Source of the DNA: Kitasatospora sp. MAA4
GTDB taxonomy: Bacteria; Actinomycetota; Actinomycetes; Streptomycetales; Streptomycetaceae
Assembly: GCF_029893355.1 (NCBI RefSeq)
Contig: NZ_JARZAI010000001.1
Coordinates: forward strand, 124,001 to 188,000
DNA: 64,000 bases
Reading direction: 5' to 3'
Of this stretch, positions 24,843 through 34,335 are shown in pieces. Numbering within the stretch: the stretch's first letter is position 1; every line of letters begins with the position of its first letter. Under the pieces are notes generated by a model. That model was given only the letters and a program-made list of their open reading frames with translations. It was not told the origin of the DNA and searched no databases. The position numbers were made by a program, and so were the translations under genes.

Positions 24843-26392
24843 AGGGCCGCCACCGCCGCGAAGCTCTGGCGGGCGACGTCCCTGGTCGCGTCCTCGCAGC
24901 CGTTCTTCGGGTAGTGGACGCCCTTGACCTGGACGAACACGTACAGGTTGACGTTCCGGGAGTACAGCACGCAGCCGCCTTCACTGGAGTCGTACAGCCA
25001 CAGGCCCTCCTGCGCGAAGCCGAGGCCGGAGTCGCGCGAGGTCTCACCGCGGATGTAGAAGCCCTCGTAGCGCTCCTTCGCCAGGGCGGCGCCGGTGGGA
25101 CCGCCCGGACGGGAGAGGTAGAGGTCCCAGGACACGTCGATCTCGTCGCCGGAGCGGGTGGTCCAGACGCAGTAGTTCGACGGGTGCGTGTGCCCGTCGC
25201 CGTCGTCCTGCTGGTTCACGCCCGGGATGTTGCCCTCGGGGGGCCCGAAGCCGGACGGGGGTTTGATGCTGCCCGCCTGCGTGCAGGTCGGGACGGTCTT
25301 GGTGTACTTGTCGGCGACCTGGGAGAGCGGGGTGGTGCCGGGGGTCGGTACGGGCTCGGGAACGAACGAGTAGTACACGTTCGCCGGTCCGATCGCCAGG
25401 ACCGCCGCCGCCGCCGTCACCAGTGCCAAGCCCGCCACGAGGGCGGTGATCCGCCACCGCCGTCGCCTGGGCGGCGGTGGCGGCGCCGGTGTCTCGACCG
25501 TGGTCGGCGCTGCCGCGAACCCGGCCGCCGAGGCCCGGCGCTGCGCGATCTGCGCGTACACCGTCTCCGGCCAGGGACGCGCGGACGGTGCCGGCGGGCC
25601 TATCAGCGCCAGGAGTTGACCGGAGGTCGGCCGCGCGCCCGGCTCCTTGGCCAGGCAGGGCTCGACGATCCGGCGCAGCCCGGGCGGCACGAGGCCCAGG
25701 TCGGGCAGGCTGTGCGCGACGGCGTGCATCAGCGCGAGCGGCGAGTCGCCGGCGAACGGGCTGCGGCCCGTCGCGGCGGTGACGAGCGTGACTCCGAGGG
25801 AGAACACGTCACTCGCCGGGCCCGGCTCCTCGCCCCGAACCTGCTCGGGCGACATGAACGCGGGCGAGCCGATCACCGCGCCCGTCCGGGTCAGCTGCGT
25901 GTCGTGGTCGGCCGCGCGGGCGATCCCGAAGTCGACGACGCGTACGCCGTCCTCGGTCAGGAGCACGTTCGAGGGCTTCAGGTCGCGGTGCACGACCCCC
26001 GCCCGGTGGATCTCCTCCAGGGCCCGCGCGAGCCCGGCGGCGAGCAGCAGCACGGCGTGCTCGGGCAGCGCCCCGCCCGCGTCCAACGCCTCGCTCAGCG
26101 AGGGTCCCGGCAGGTAGAGCGAGGCGAGCCACGGCGTCGCGGCCTCCGGGTCGGCGTCCACGACCGGCGCGGTGTACGCCCCGGACACCCGCCGCGAGGC
26201 GTCCACCTCCCGCCGGAACCGCGAACGGAACCCGGGGTCCTCCGCCAGATCGGCATGGACCCGCTTGACCGCCACGAGCCGTCCGTCCGGCGCCACCCCG
26301 AGCAGCACCTGGCCCATGCCGCCCTGCCCGAGCACCGCGACCGTCCGGAACGGCCCCACGTGCGTCGGGCCGTCAGTTCCCAGCATCCGCAT
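24839..26392 (-). CDS. Receptor-type Ser/Thr protein kinase (PknB-like), paralogue
   Basis: 517 residues with the same plan as the next gene: P-loop VLGQGGMGQV, AVKRVHA, HRDLKPSNVLL at 135, DFG at 154, one membrane span (about 317-338) and an external domain of about 175 residues with Cys in PTCTQAG, NYCVWTT, GGCVLYS and GCEDAT. The kinase halves are clearly related while the external domains have diverged, pointing to tandem duplication with new ligand specificity. No other signalling gene is in the operon. It may phosphorylate its neighbour or act as heterodimer, which sequence cannot show. Confidence 0.87.
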   Translation of the reverse strand: MRMLGTDGPTHVGPFRTVAVLGQGGMGQVLLGVAPDGRLVAVKRVHADLAEDPGFRSRFRREVDASRRVSGAYTAPVVDADPEAATPWLASLYLPGPSLSEALDAGGALPEHAVLLLAAGLARALEEIHRAGVVHRDLKPSNVLLTEDGVRVVDFGIARAADHDTQLTRTGAVIGSPAFMSPEQVRGEEPGPASDVFSLGVTLVTAATGRSPFAGDSPLALMHAVAHSLPDLGLVPPGLRRIVEPCLAKEPGARPTSGQLLALIGPPAPSARPWPETVYAQIAQRRASAAGFAAAPTTVETPAPPPPPRRRRWRITALVAGLALVTAAAAVLAIGPANVYYSFVPEPVPTPGTTPLSQVADKYTKTVPTCTQAGSIKPPSGFGPPEGNIPGVNQQDDGDGHTHPSNYCVWTTRSGDEIDVSWDLYLSRPGGPTGAALAKERYEGFYIRGETSRDSGLGFAQEGLWLYDSSEGGCVLYSRNVNLYVFVQVKGVHYPKNGCEDATRDVARQSFAAVAAL

Positions 26393-26456
26393 GCCGAATC
26401 CCGCCCTCCCCCTGGACAGCTGGGATTCTACTGACAGAGCCTCCAGCCCGTCCTCG

Positions 26457-26605
26457 TCAGGTCGGGAAGTCGACGACGTCGCTGCCCAGCGGCAGTTCGT
26501 CGCGGCGCGGGCCTGCCGTGGCCGGGTCGATCGGGACGGGGTTGCCGGCCTCGATCAGCGTGACCAGTGCCTGGTCGAAGGGCGGGGTCCGACCCTCGAC
26601 GGTGA
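26457..26605 (-). pseudogene. C-terminal remnant of an unidentified gene
   Basis: From 26605 down to the TGA at 26459-26457 the minus strand reads with strong actinomycete codon use: FDQALVTLIEAGNPVPIDP, then PRRDELPLGSDVVDFPT. Upstream in frame, codon use breaks down and the translation becomes low-complexity. I take it as the tail of a lost gene; the family is not recognised. An intact short ORF to 26699 exists, but its N-terminus is implausible. Confidence 0.35.
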
Positions 26606-26613
26606 ACCGGTCG

Positions 26614-26739
26614 ATGGCGGCGGTGATCGTGGTGGAGCTCAACCAGGACGACAGCGAGGCCGACGCAGCCACCCCGCTCTTCGCGGCGATCGCCCACATC
26701 CTCTACCCGGACCGGGCGCCCGCTCCCTCCGGCACCTAG
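26614..26739 (+). pseudogene. Short plus-strand fragment, 41 codons
   Basis: ATG 26614 opens a frame with good codon use (VIVVELNQDDSEADAATPLF, ending AHILYPDRAPAPSGT) but no ribosome site. It directly abuts the minus-strand remnant. It looks like the end of a larger protein whose front was lost when the two pieces were joined. A tiny genuine gene cannot be excluded. Confidence 0.3.
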
Positions 26740-26772
26740 GACCTGTAAGGGCCTAGATGCCGGGAGCTTCGG

Positions 26773-28521
26773 TCAGTGGCCGGGCTTGGCCAGCAGCAGT
26801 TCGGTGTTGTGGTCCAGCGGGGTGCCGAGCTTGGCGCCCGGGGTGGCGTACGGGTCGTTGAAGGAGAGCTCGCGGTAGAGCGAGGCCAGGCCCGCGTCCG
26901 AGGTGTCGTCGAAGGCCGTGCCGTAGGGGGCGGCGGACTCGATCAGGGTGGTGAAGAGCGAGAGCGTGCCGTCGCCGTTGTCGGCGACCTCGATGATCCG
27001 CGCGTGCTGCGGGAAGTCGATGTGCGAGGCGGTGTTGATCTCCCAGAACGCCCGCTCGGGCACCGCGTGGCCGTGCGCGGTGATCTGGTTCTGGTGGGTG
27101 TGGCCGTTCACCCAGGCTACGACGTTCGGGTAGCGCTGGAGCAGCGAGACCACGGCGTTGCCGTCGTGCCGCAGCTCGAAGAAGTGGCGCGGGTCGAGCA
27201 GCAGGTTGCCCATGGTGGTGCTGGTGTGGTGGCTGAACAGCACCACCAGGCGGCTGCTGGATCCGCCGCGCACCAGGTTTCCGTTGGTGTCGTACCAGTG
27301 GTCGGTGTTGGCCCGCAGCTGCTGCTCCAGCCAGTTCAGCTGCGCGGTGCCGATCGAGCCGTCGGCGAAACCGGCCGCGTTGGTGGTGTCCAGGCTGATC
27401 CCGAGCACACCGGGCGCGATCTCGAAGGTGTAGTAGAGGTTGCCGCTGTTGGCCGCGTCCGAGGTGAAGCCGTGGCCGTAGGGGCCGGCGCCGGTGTAGG
27501 CCGGGTTGAGGTGCGCCTGGGCGAACTGCTTGGTGGTGAACGGCTGGCGGCGGGCGTCCGGGGTGATCTCGCGGACCGCGTCGGCGTCCTCCAGCAGCCT
27601 GCCGAGCAGCAGCACGGCGGCGGCCGGGTCGCTCTTCAGCAGGCCGGCCAGCTTCGCCGCGTCCGCGTCGTCGCAGCCCTCGATCTTGCGGTCGCCGGTG
27701 TACAGCGAGTTCAGCAGGCCGAGGTCGGGCAGCGTGCCCTCGATGCTGTCGTCGTGGTTTCCGACCGTGGTGTACCAGGGCGTCTTCAGCCCGGGGGCCC
27801 GGAACGAGCTGCCGCCGGCGCTCAGGAAGCCGGGGACCTGGGGGAAGCCGACCGCCTTGTAGTTGTCCTGGAAGGCGCTCTCCGGGTTCCAGTAGGCGGC
27901 GCTGCCGGAGTTCTGCACGCCCTCGGGCCGGTTGGGGTCACCGCTGTTGGGCGTGACCTGACCACCGCTCATCACCGTCAGGTACCAGTCGAGTTCGAGC
28001 TGCTCGTGGTTGTCGGTGTTGTCGCCGGTGGCCATCACCAGGCTGAACGGCAGGCCGGTGTACGGGCCGGCCGCCACCTCGTTCACCCGCTCGATCATCG
28101 ACGACGCGCCGCGCACGGTGAGCGTCTCCTGCGGGCGGTGCGCGGCGTCGAGCCAGCGCGCCAGGTACTCGAAGCGCATCGGCGACTCGGTGTCGCACAG
28201 GTGCAGGTCGGTGAACTGGACGAAGCTCGCCAGCCCGGTGCGGCGGCCGTCTCTGCCGGCCTGCGCGGCGGCCAGGTCGCCGCGGACCACCAGCGGCCAG
28301 CCCGGCCCGGACAGCAGCCGCCGGTAGCCGCTGCTGCCGACCGGAGTCGCGACCTGCTCCAACGTCGTGCCGCCGACCGCCACCGCGCGCGCCGCAGTGG
28401 CCGCCACCGCGCCGTCCCGAGCGGCGGCCGACGCGAACGTCCCACCACCCAGCGAGAGCGCGGCACCTGCGGCCGTGGCCGAAGCGCCGCCGATGAAGCG
28501 GCGACGACTGAACGCGGACAT
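26773..28521 (-). CDS. Tat-exported metallophosphoesterase (TIGR03767-like)
   Basis: 582 residues. A Tat signal (MSAFSRRRFIGGASAT) leads a calcineurin-like phosphoesterase: FVQFTDLHLCD supplies the first metal ligands, VMATGDNTDN the second set, TTVGNHDDS the Asn-His, and later SHHTSTTM and VNGHTHQN the remaining His ligands. The large insert between the GDN and GNHD motifs is typical of an actinobacterial family of exported phosphoesterases. It likely acts on nucleotides or phosphodiesters outside the cell. ATG 28521 follows AAGGGGG. No neighbouring gene is co-directional. Confidence 0.85.
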   Translation of the reverse strand: MSAFSRRRFIGGASATAAGAALSLGGGTFASAAARDGAVAATAARAVAVGGTTLEQVATPVGSSGYRRLLSGPGWPLVVRGDLAAAQAGRDGRRTGLASFVQFTDLHLCDTESPMRFEYLARWLDAAHRPQETLTVRGASSMIERVNEVAAGPYTGLPFSLVMATGDNTDNHEQLELDWYLTVMSGGQVTPNSGDPNRPEGVQNSGSAAYWNPESAFQDNYKAVGFPQVPGFLSAGGSSFRAPGLKTPWYTTVGNHDDSIEGTLPDLGLLNSLYTGDRKIEGCDDADAAKLAGLLKSDPAAAVLLLGRLLEDADAVREITPDARRQPFTTKQFAQAHLNPAYTGAGPYGHGFTSDAANSGNLYYTFEIAPGVLGISLDTTNAAGFADGSIGTAQLNWLEQQLRANTDHWYDTNGNLVRGGSSSRLVVLFSHHTSTTMGNLLLDPRHFFELRHDGNAVVSLLQRYPNVVAWVNGHTHQNQITAHGHAVPERAFWEINTASHIDFPQHARIIEVADNGDGTLSLFTTLIESAAPYGTAFDDTSDAGLASLYRELSFNDPYATPGAKLGTPLDHNTELLLAKPGH

Positions 28522-28778
28522 GGGTGTCCCCCTTTTGACACACCGCCAGAGCCCCTGACGGCGCCGGCGGAGAACGGAGTACGACAGGTGGCCACCCCCG
28601 AGAGGCGGCAGGCCGAGAGCGCACGTTACCCGTTGGTAGTCGCGACCGGCAGTCCTGCGGAGGGAACTCCCGGCGAACACTTCGGACGCCCGCTGGGGGT
28701 GGCATCGAGGCAACTGGGTAGCATTCGCTTCCACCGGGGGCGGCGTGAGTCCGTGGGAGTGATCGATCTGGAGACGCG

Positions 28779-29750
28779 TTGACCGAGTTCTGGGGCAGGG
28801 CCGCGCTGGGGAAGATCTTCATCTCGCACTCGTCGGTCGACAAGCCCTTCGTTCGCCGCGGGCTCGATGCTCCCCTCAGGGAGGCGGGATACGACACCTG
28901 GCTCGACGAGAAGGAGCTCCTTCTGGGGGACCCGCTTCCCCGTAAAGTGTCCGAGGGACTGCGGAGTGCAAAAGTAGTCCTTGTCGTCATCTCGGCAGCC
29001 TCGGTGAAGTCCAGTTGGCTCACGTACGAACTGAATATCGCCACGGACCTGATGATCAACGAGGGGCTTCGTCTGATTCCGGTGGTGATCGACGATGCGC
29101 CGATTCCTGCTGAGCTCAAAGGTCTTCTGTATGCAGATATGCGTGCGGACGCAGGCAGTGGATGGACCCGTCTCCTGACGACCCTTGAGTCCGAGGCGTC
29201 GCGGTATCCGAGGCCGCCGGATCCGGCGTCCGTGGCGTCCGGCGACAGCTATCAGCGAGGTCGTGCCTACAAGAAGCTGCTGAATGGTGAAGCCGACGGT
29301 GGTTACTTCTCGGCTTCCATGGACCTTTCGGTCACGCGGTCGGTCGACTGGTACGGCATCACCGTGCGCGAGGTCGACATTCGTGTCGACGTGGTGCATT
29401 CCTACAGCCGAGAGGTGGTGCTCGATACTAACGACTTCAAGGCGTGGCTGGGTCAGCTGGAAGAAATCTCGAGCAGTTTTGGAATTCTCCTTCTAGAGGG
29501 TCGCATTTCACACGAACTGGCGTCGACATTCGAGCAGCCCGTCGAGGGCGTCTGGACCCGGGTCGTCGCCGCACGCCCTTTCTCCGAGAGCGGCGCACAG
29601 ATAGTTGTCGAGGTCGGCGCCGAGAAGCCGGTGGATCAGACCGAGGCTCGCCTTCGTGAAGCGGTGCGCCTGATGGTCGGATACATCGAGGACCGGAAAC
29701 CCTCGATGTATGACGCGTTCACCGCAGCCAACAAGGCCAAGAGCGACTGA
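28779..29750 (+). CDS. TIR domain protein
   Basis: 323 residues. Residues about 10-135 form a TIR domain: KIFISHSSVDKPFVRRGLD, GYDTWLDEKELLLGD, VVLVVISAASVKSSW and YELNIA, with Glu 84 at the place of the NADase catalytic Glu. The remaining 190 residues, including YFSASMDLSV and VDIRVDVVHSYSREVV, form a beta-rich domain I do not recognise. It starts with TTG after GGAG. Many third-position A/T codons make it look imported compared with its neighbours. Such proteins often kill by NAD depletion when an associated sensor is triggered. The adjacent WD40 kinases are convergent, so association is suggestive only. Confidence 0.8.
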   Translation: MTEFWGRAALGKIFISHSSVDKPFVRRGLDAPLREAGYDTWLDEKELLLGDPLPRKVSEGLRSAKVVLVVISAASVKSSWLTYELNIATDLMINEGLRLIPVVIDDAPIPAELKGLLYADMRADAGSGWTRLLTTLESEASRYPRPPDPASVASGDSYQRGRAYKKLLNGEADGGYFSASMDLSVTRSVDWYGITVREVDIRVDVVHSYSREVVLDTNDFKAWLGQLEEISSSFGILLLEGRISHELASTFEQPVEGVWTRVVAARPFSESGAQIVVEVGAEKPVDQTEARLREAVRLMVGYIEDRKPSMYDAFTAANKAKSD

Positions 29751-29765
29751 GTCACCGAGACGTTG

Positions 29766-31739
29766 TCAGGTCAGCTGCCAGATCCGGACTGTTCCGTCCG
29801 CTCCCGCACTGGCGAGATGTCGGCCGTCCGGGCTGAAAGCGAGCGAGTTGACGGTGTCGGTGTGGCCGGTCAGGGTGGTGCTCTGGGTGTCGTCGTGCTG
29901 CAGCACGATGGTCCGGTCCTTGCTCCCGCTGGCGAAGGCCGAGCTGTTGGGACTGGCCGCGACGCAGGTCACTGCGGCGGAGTGCGCCTGGGACATCACC
30001 GGGCCGTCGTCCGAGAGCCGCCGGTCGGCCACCCAGCCGTCTGCGCTGCCGATCAGCAGTCGGCTCCCGTCCTCGGCGAAGGCCAGGGCCGTGGGTGAGA
30101 CAGTGACGGCGAGAGTGCTGTCAGGGGTGGCGGAGGACTCGGCGGTGTCCCAGAAGTAGATCTTCTGGGCGTCGCCGCCGGCCGCGATCCTGCCGTCGCG
30201 GTCGCAGGCCAGCATCAGCACCGGCTCCTGAGCGCCCGTCAGCACCCGGGGGGTGTCCGGGGCGCTCAGGTCCCAGAGCCGCACGGTCTGGTCGGTGCTG
30301 CCGCTGGCCAGGATGCCGCCACCGGGCTTGAAGGCCAGGGACGTCACCACGTTGGTGTGGGCGCTGTGGCGGCCGGTTTCCTGCTTCGAATGGATGTCCC
30401 ACACCACCACCGTGCTGTCCCGTGCACCGGCCAGCAGCCCGCTGTCCGCCCCGAACGCCACGGCGCGTACCTCGCCCTGCTGCTGGGCGAGCACGGTCGA
30501 GGCGCCCTGCGCGGCCAGGTTCCACAGGCGCACCGTGCGGTCGGCGCCCGCGCTGGCCACCGTGCTGCCGTCGGAGCCGAACGCGACGGAGACCACTGGA
30601 CCCTGATGTCCGGTGAGAGTCAGCCACAGCCGCGGGCCGGAGTGTCGCCGGCCGTGGTAGACCGCGTACCCGGCGGCGGCGCCGGTGGTGAGCACGGCGA
30701 GGCCGCCGATGAGCAGCGCTCGCCGGGACGGACCGAAGCGTGCGGGCGGGGCCGACGCGACCGTCGGTTCCGTGTCGCGACCGGGTACCTGAGGGGTGAT
30801 CGAGGGTGCGGGAGCCAGGCGCAGGGTCGCATGGTCCGGTGGCGTCGCGTCGAGCGGGTCCGGCGACGCTCCCGACCGCAGAGTCGGTGTCGGTACCCGG
30901 TCCCGGGCGGGTCCCGGAGGCGGCACTGTGAGTGCCCTACCGGCGGCGAGCCCGCCCAGCCACTCGGCGACGGTCCGCGAGTCGGGGCGCAGCTCGGCCT
31001 GTTTGGTCAGCAGAGCCGCCAGCAGCGGTGCCAGCGGCCCCGCCCGCTCGGCCGGCGGGGCAGGCTCGTCGAGGATCGCGGCGCACACCTCCGTCAGACT
31101 CGGTCGGTCGAACGGTGACTGGCCCTGGACCGCCGCGTAGAGCGTCGCGCCCAGCGACCACAGGTCGCCGGCCGACCCGACCGGGTGGCCGGCCAGCTGC
31201 TCGGGCGGCATGTACTGCGGGGTGCCGAGGATCGTGCCCGTGCTGGTCAGCCGGGTCGCTGCGTCAAGCACCCGGGCGATGCCGAAGTCCGCGAGAACCA
31301 CCCGACGGTCCGTCAGTAGGATGTTGCCCGGCTTGAGGTCGCGGTGCACGATACCCGCCGCGTGGGCGTGGGCCAGCGCGTCGACCACCTCGGCGCCGAT
31401 CGTGGCCACTCGCCGCCAGTCCAGTGGGCCGTCCGCCGCGAGTACCGCGGACAGTGACCGGCCGCTGATGAACTCCATGACCAGCCAGGGCACGTCGCGC
31501 TGCTCGACGACGTCGTGTACCCGAACCACGCCCCGGTGCTGCAGCCGGGCCGCGGCCCGAGCCTCGCGCATGGCCCGCCCGATCAGCTCCTGCCGCTCCT
31601 GCTCGGGTGTTCCGTCGGGGCACAGCAGCTCCTTGATCGCCACCGTCCGGTCCAGAGCCTCGTCGTGGCCGCGCCACACGCGCCCCATCCCGCCCTGGCC
31701 GACCAGTTCGATCAGCCGATATCGGCCGCCGACCAGCAT
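29766..31739 (-). CDS. Ser/Thr protein kinase with WD40 repeats
   Basis: 657 residues when started at ATG 31739, which has AGGA upstream and gives [10 protein letters not shown] like its paralogue; an ATG at 31781 adds 14 residues. The kinase domain (about 5-265) shows [30 protein letters not shown] and PEQL. After a linker comes one membrane span (about 340-362) and then a C-terminal WD40 propeller of at least six blades (for example GSTVASAGADRTVRLWNL, HLASAGADGTVRIW). A signal peptide is absent, so the propeller would face outside. The next kinase upstream is 63 nt away on the same strand with identical layout. Confidence 0.86.
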   Translation of the reverse strand: MLVGGRYRLIELVGQGGMGRVWRGHDEALDRTVAIKELLCPDGTPEQERQELIGRAMREARAAARLQHRGVVRVHDVVEQRDVPWLVMEFISGRSLSAVLAADGPLDWRRVATIGAEVVDALAHAHAAGIVHRDLKPGNILLTDRRVVLADFGIARVLDAATRLTSTGTILGTPQYMPPEQLAGHPVGSAGDLWSLGATLYAAVQGQSPFDRPSLTEVCAAILDEPAPPAERAGPLAPLLAALLTKQAELRPDSRTVAEWLGGLAAGRALTVPPPGPARDRVPTPTLRSGASPDPLDATPPDHATLRLAPAPSITPQVPGRDTEPTVASAPPARFGPSRRALLIGGLAVLTTGAAAGYAVYHGRRHSGPRLWLTLTGHQGPVVSVAFGSDGSTVASAGADRTVRLWNLAAQGASTVLAQQQGEVRAVAFGADSGLLAGARDSTVVVWDIHSKQETGRHSAHTNVVTSLAFKPGGGILASGSTDQTVRLWDLSAPDTPRVLTGAQEPVLMLACDRDGRIAAGGDAQKIYFWDTAESSATPDSTLAVTVSPTALAFAEDGSRLLIGSADGWVADRRLSDDGPVMSQAHSAAVTCVAASPNSSAFASGSKDRTIVLQHDDTQSTTLTGHTDTVNSLAFSPDGRHLASAGADGTVRIWQLT

Positions 31740-31802
31740 GCCCGCGTCCTGCGCACTGCCGAACACCTCAGCGCCACCCACCCCTTCGCGACCTGCCGCG
31801 GC

Positions 31803-33782
31803 TCACTGGATCCGCCAGACGCAGAGCTTGTTGTCCTCGTCGAAGCCAGTGAGCAGCGTGCCGTCCTGGCTGAACGCGAATACCTGGCGGACGCCCTGCT
31901 CGGCCGGGCTGGCGAAGGTTTCGGTCTTCAGCCGGGTCGCGAGGTCCCAGAGATGACCTCCTGACGCCGCGCCGCCGGACGGCAGGGCCAGGGTCCTGCC
32001 GTCCGGGCTGAGTGCCCAGGAGCTCACCCCGTCGAAGGAGGAGGTGAGCTTGCAGGTGGCCACGTCCCAGAGCCCGACCCCGGTGTCGGTATCGGTCAAC
32101 AGGGTCTTGCTGTCCGGCGAGAACTGAAGGTGCCTCACAATTTCGGGCCCCGTGCTGAGGGTGCCCGCAGCCGTGCCGCCCAGCTGGAACAGCCGCACCG
32201 TACCCTTCATGTCCCCGCACGCGATGAGCCTGCCGTCCGGGCTGAAGGCGAGCCCCTGGAGGAAGTTGTCCTGACTCGCGGGGAGCACGTCGATCGCGCT
32301 CACCTCTCTCCCGATCAACGAGTTCCAGAAGTGGATCCGGCCGGGCTTGCCGGTGACGTTGATACTCGCCGCGACGGTCTCGCCGTCGAGGCTGACTGCC
32401 ACTCCCAAGATCTGGCCGGTATCCGCCGCGAGGTAGCCGTCGGTCCCGCTCGCGTGCATCGTTTGGCTGTACTGCTGGGTCTGCGGGTCCCACAGGCCCA
32501 CCACGCCGTTGCCGCCGACCGCCAGGAACCGTCCCTTGGGGTCGAACGCGAACTGCAGGGGAATGGAGCCCTTGTTCTGGAAGTCCTTCCTCAGCGCCTG
32601 CGTCGCGACGTCCCACAGGAAGAGGTTCTGCTGCTGGTCCACCGCGGCGACCATGGTCGCGTCCGCGCTGAACGCCGCGTCGGTCAGGACCTCGTTGTTG
32701 CCACTCAGCCGACATACCAGCGGCAGGCCCGATGCGGTGGGGGAGGCGCCTGCCCCCGCCGTGCCGGACTTGCTTGCGCCACCGCCACCGCCACCGCTCA
32801 GTGCGATCGCCGTCCCCCCGACAGCCGCCAGCGCGGCGGCGACGCCGCCGATGAGCAGTCCCCGCCGGGTCGACCCGCTCGCGCCGGGCACCTCGGCGGG
32901 CGGCATCACCGCACCCCGGTGCAGCAGCCGGAGGGTGCCATCGCCTGATCCCTCGGCTATGCCCGCACCGGCCACGGCGCTCAGCTGTTCGGCGGTCGCC
33001 GCAGCGGTCGGCCGCCCCTCGGCGGCCTTGGTCAGCAGCGCCGCCAGCACCGGACCGAGCCGCCCGGCGTGCTCGGCGGTCGGCGCCGGTTGCGTCAGGA
33101 TCGCGACGCACACCGCCGTCAGGGTCGGGCCCTCGAACGGCGGACGGCCCTCCACCGCCTCGTACAGCGTGGCGCCCAGCGACCACAGGTCGGTCGCCGC
33201 GCCGACCTCACGCCCCTCCAACTGCTCGGGAGCCATGAACTGCGGGGTGCCGATCACGGCACCCGTGGCGGTGAGCTTGGTCGTCGCGTCGAGTACCCGG
33301 GCGATGCCGAAGTCCGTGAGCACCACTCGGTCGCCCGTCAGTAGCACGTTGTCCGGCTTGAGGTCGCGGTGCACGATGCCCGCCGCGTGTGCGTGGGCCA
33401 GTGCGTCGGAGACTTGGGCCCCGATCGCGGCGACCCGCTCCCAGCCGAGCCGGCCCTCGCGCGCGACGACCGTGGCCAGCGAGGGGCCCGCGATCAGCTC
33501 CATCACGATCCACGGAGCCCCGCCATGGTCGACCACGTCATGGACCGTGACGATTCCCGGGTGCTGCAAACGCCCGGCGGCGCGAGCCTCCTGCACGGTC
33601 CGGGCGGCCAGTTCCGCGCGCTCCCGTGCGGGCAGTCCGTGCGGAATCAGCACCTCCTTGACCGCCACCTCGCGGTCCAGGGACTCGTCGTGGCCGCGCC
33701 ACACCCGACCCATCCCGCCCTGGCCGATCTGCTCGATCAGCCGGTATCTGCCACCCACAAGCACGCTCGAATCCCCCGTCAC
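31803..33782 (-). CDS. Ser/Thr protein kinase with WD40 repeats, paralogue
   Basis: 659 residues started at GTG 33782, whose first bases overlap the stop of a small membrane protein gene (GTGA); GTG 33764 has the better ribosome site (GGGGGA). Kinase landmarks are [31 protein letters not shown] and PEQL. A membrane span (about residues 320-345) is followed by a Gly/Ser linker and a degenerate WD40 propeller ([29 protein letters not shown]). It shares kinase sequence with the next gene much more than propeller sequence, so the sensor parts have diverged after duplication. Confidence 0.85.
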   Translation of the reverse strand: MTGDSSVLVGGRYRLIEQIGQGGMGRVWRGHDESLDREVAVKEVLIPHGLPARERAELAARTVQEARAAGRLQHPGIVTVHDVVDHGGAPWIVMELIAGPSLATVVAREGRLGWERVAAIGAQVSDALAHAHAAGIVHRDLKPDNVLLTGDRVVLTDFGIARVLDATTKLTATGAVIGTPQFMAPEQLEGREVGAATDLWSLGATLYEAVEGRPPFEGPTLTAVCVAILTQPAPTAEHAGRLGPVLAALLTKAAEGRPTAAATAEQLSAVAGAGIAEGSGDGTLRLLHRGAVMPPAEVPGASGSTRRGLLIGGVAAALAAVGGTAIALSGGGGGGASKSGTAGAGASPTASGLPLVCRLSGNNEVLTDAAFSADATMVAAVDQQQNLFLWDVATQALRKDFQNKGSIPLQFAFDPKGRFLAVGGNGVVGLWDPQTQQYSQTMHASGTDGYLAADTGQILGVAVSLDGETVAASINVTGKPGRIHFWNSLIGREVSAIDVLPASQDNFLQGLAFSPDGRLIACGDMKGTVRLFQLGGTAAGTLSTGPEIVRHLQFSPDSKTLLTDTDTGVGLWDVATCKLTSSFDGVSSWALSPDGRTLALPSGGAASGGHLWDLATRLKTETFASPAEQGVRQVFAFSQDGTLLTGFDEDNKLCVWRIQ

Positions 33783-34039
33783 GACCAACAAGATAGCGGC
33801 CCCTCGCCGCAAGGGGCAGCGACCTGGGGGAGACCAGGTCCCGGGTTCGCGCTGCCGTCGGAGTTCATCCCTGCGGCCAGGGTGCAGCCGATCGCCTTAC
33901 TGTCCGGATAATGGCGCAGCGCAGAGAGGCTGTCGGACATCACGGTCACGCTGGTGGAGGCGAACAGCACCACCAGGAGTGCGAAACGCAGAGCGGCACC
34001 CGCGATGAGCACCCGCTCATCCACCCTCGTCGACTGCAT
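33779..34039 (-). CDS. Small membrane protein, function unknown
   Basis: 86 residues with one membrane span ([18 protein letters not shown]) near the N-terminus and a Gly/Pro-rich tail with two Cys. ATG 34039 has a weak AGAGG. The stop overlaps the GTG of the WD40 kinase by 4 nt, which argues for translational coupling and a role next to that kinase. No family is recognised, and a non-coding leader remains possible. Confidence 0.45.
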   Translation of the reverse strand: MQSTRVDERVLIAGAALRFALLVVLFASTSVTVMSDSLSALRHYPDSKAIGCTLAAGMNSDGSANPGPGLPQVAAPCGEGPLSCWS

Positions 34040-34220
34040 GCCTCTGCCTACCGCATCATGTCGCTGCCGCGGAATAGAACTGACGGAACGTCACTCGCTG
34101 CCGGAGCTGTCAAGGCCGCTTCGCCGGCGACTCCCCGGCCGGTGGGACCATCACCTGATCGGGTGGTTTCGGGCGGGCTGGGTGGTGGCAACCATCCGCC
34201 ATCTTCTTCTCCCAGGGAAT

Positions 34221-34238
34221 CCCGGCGTTCACGCCGGG
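34221..34238. repeat. Left-end hairpin of the IS element
   Basis: CCCGGCG (34221-34227) pairs perfectly with CGCCGGG (34232-34238) around the loop TTCA. It lies about 98 nt upstream of the tnpB start, as expected for a subterminal transposase-recognition hairpin. Confidence 0.7.
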
Positions 34239-34335
34239 AGGGAATGGGTCCTTGGCAGGGAGGGGCGAAGCCCCGTAGCTCAGTGTCAGTGGCGTGTACT
34301 AGCTTGATGACATCGACCTGGAGGAGGTGGGCCCG

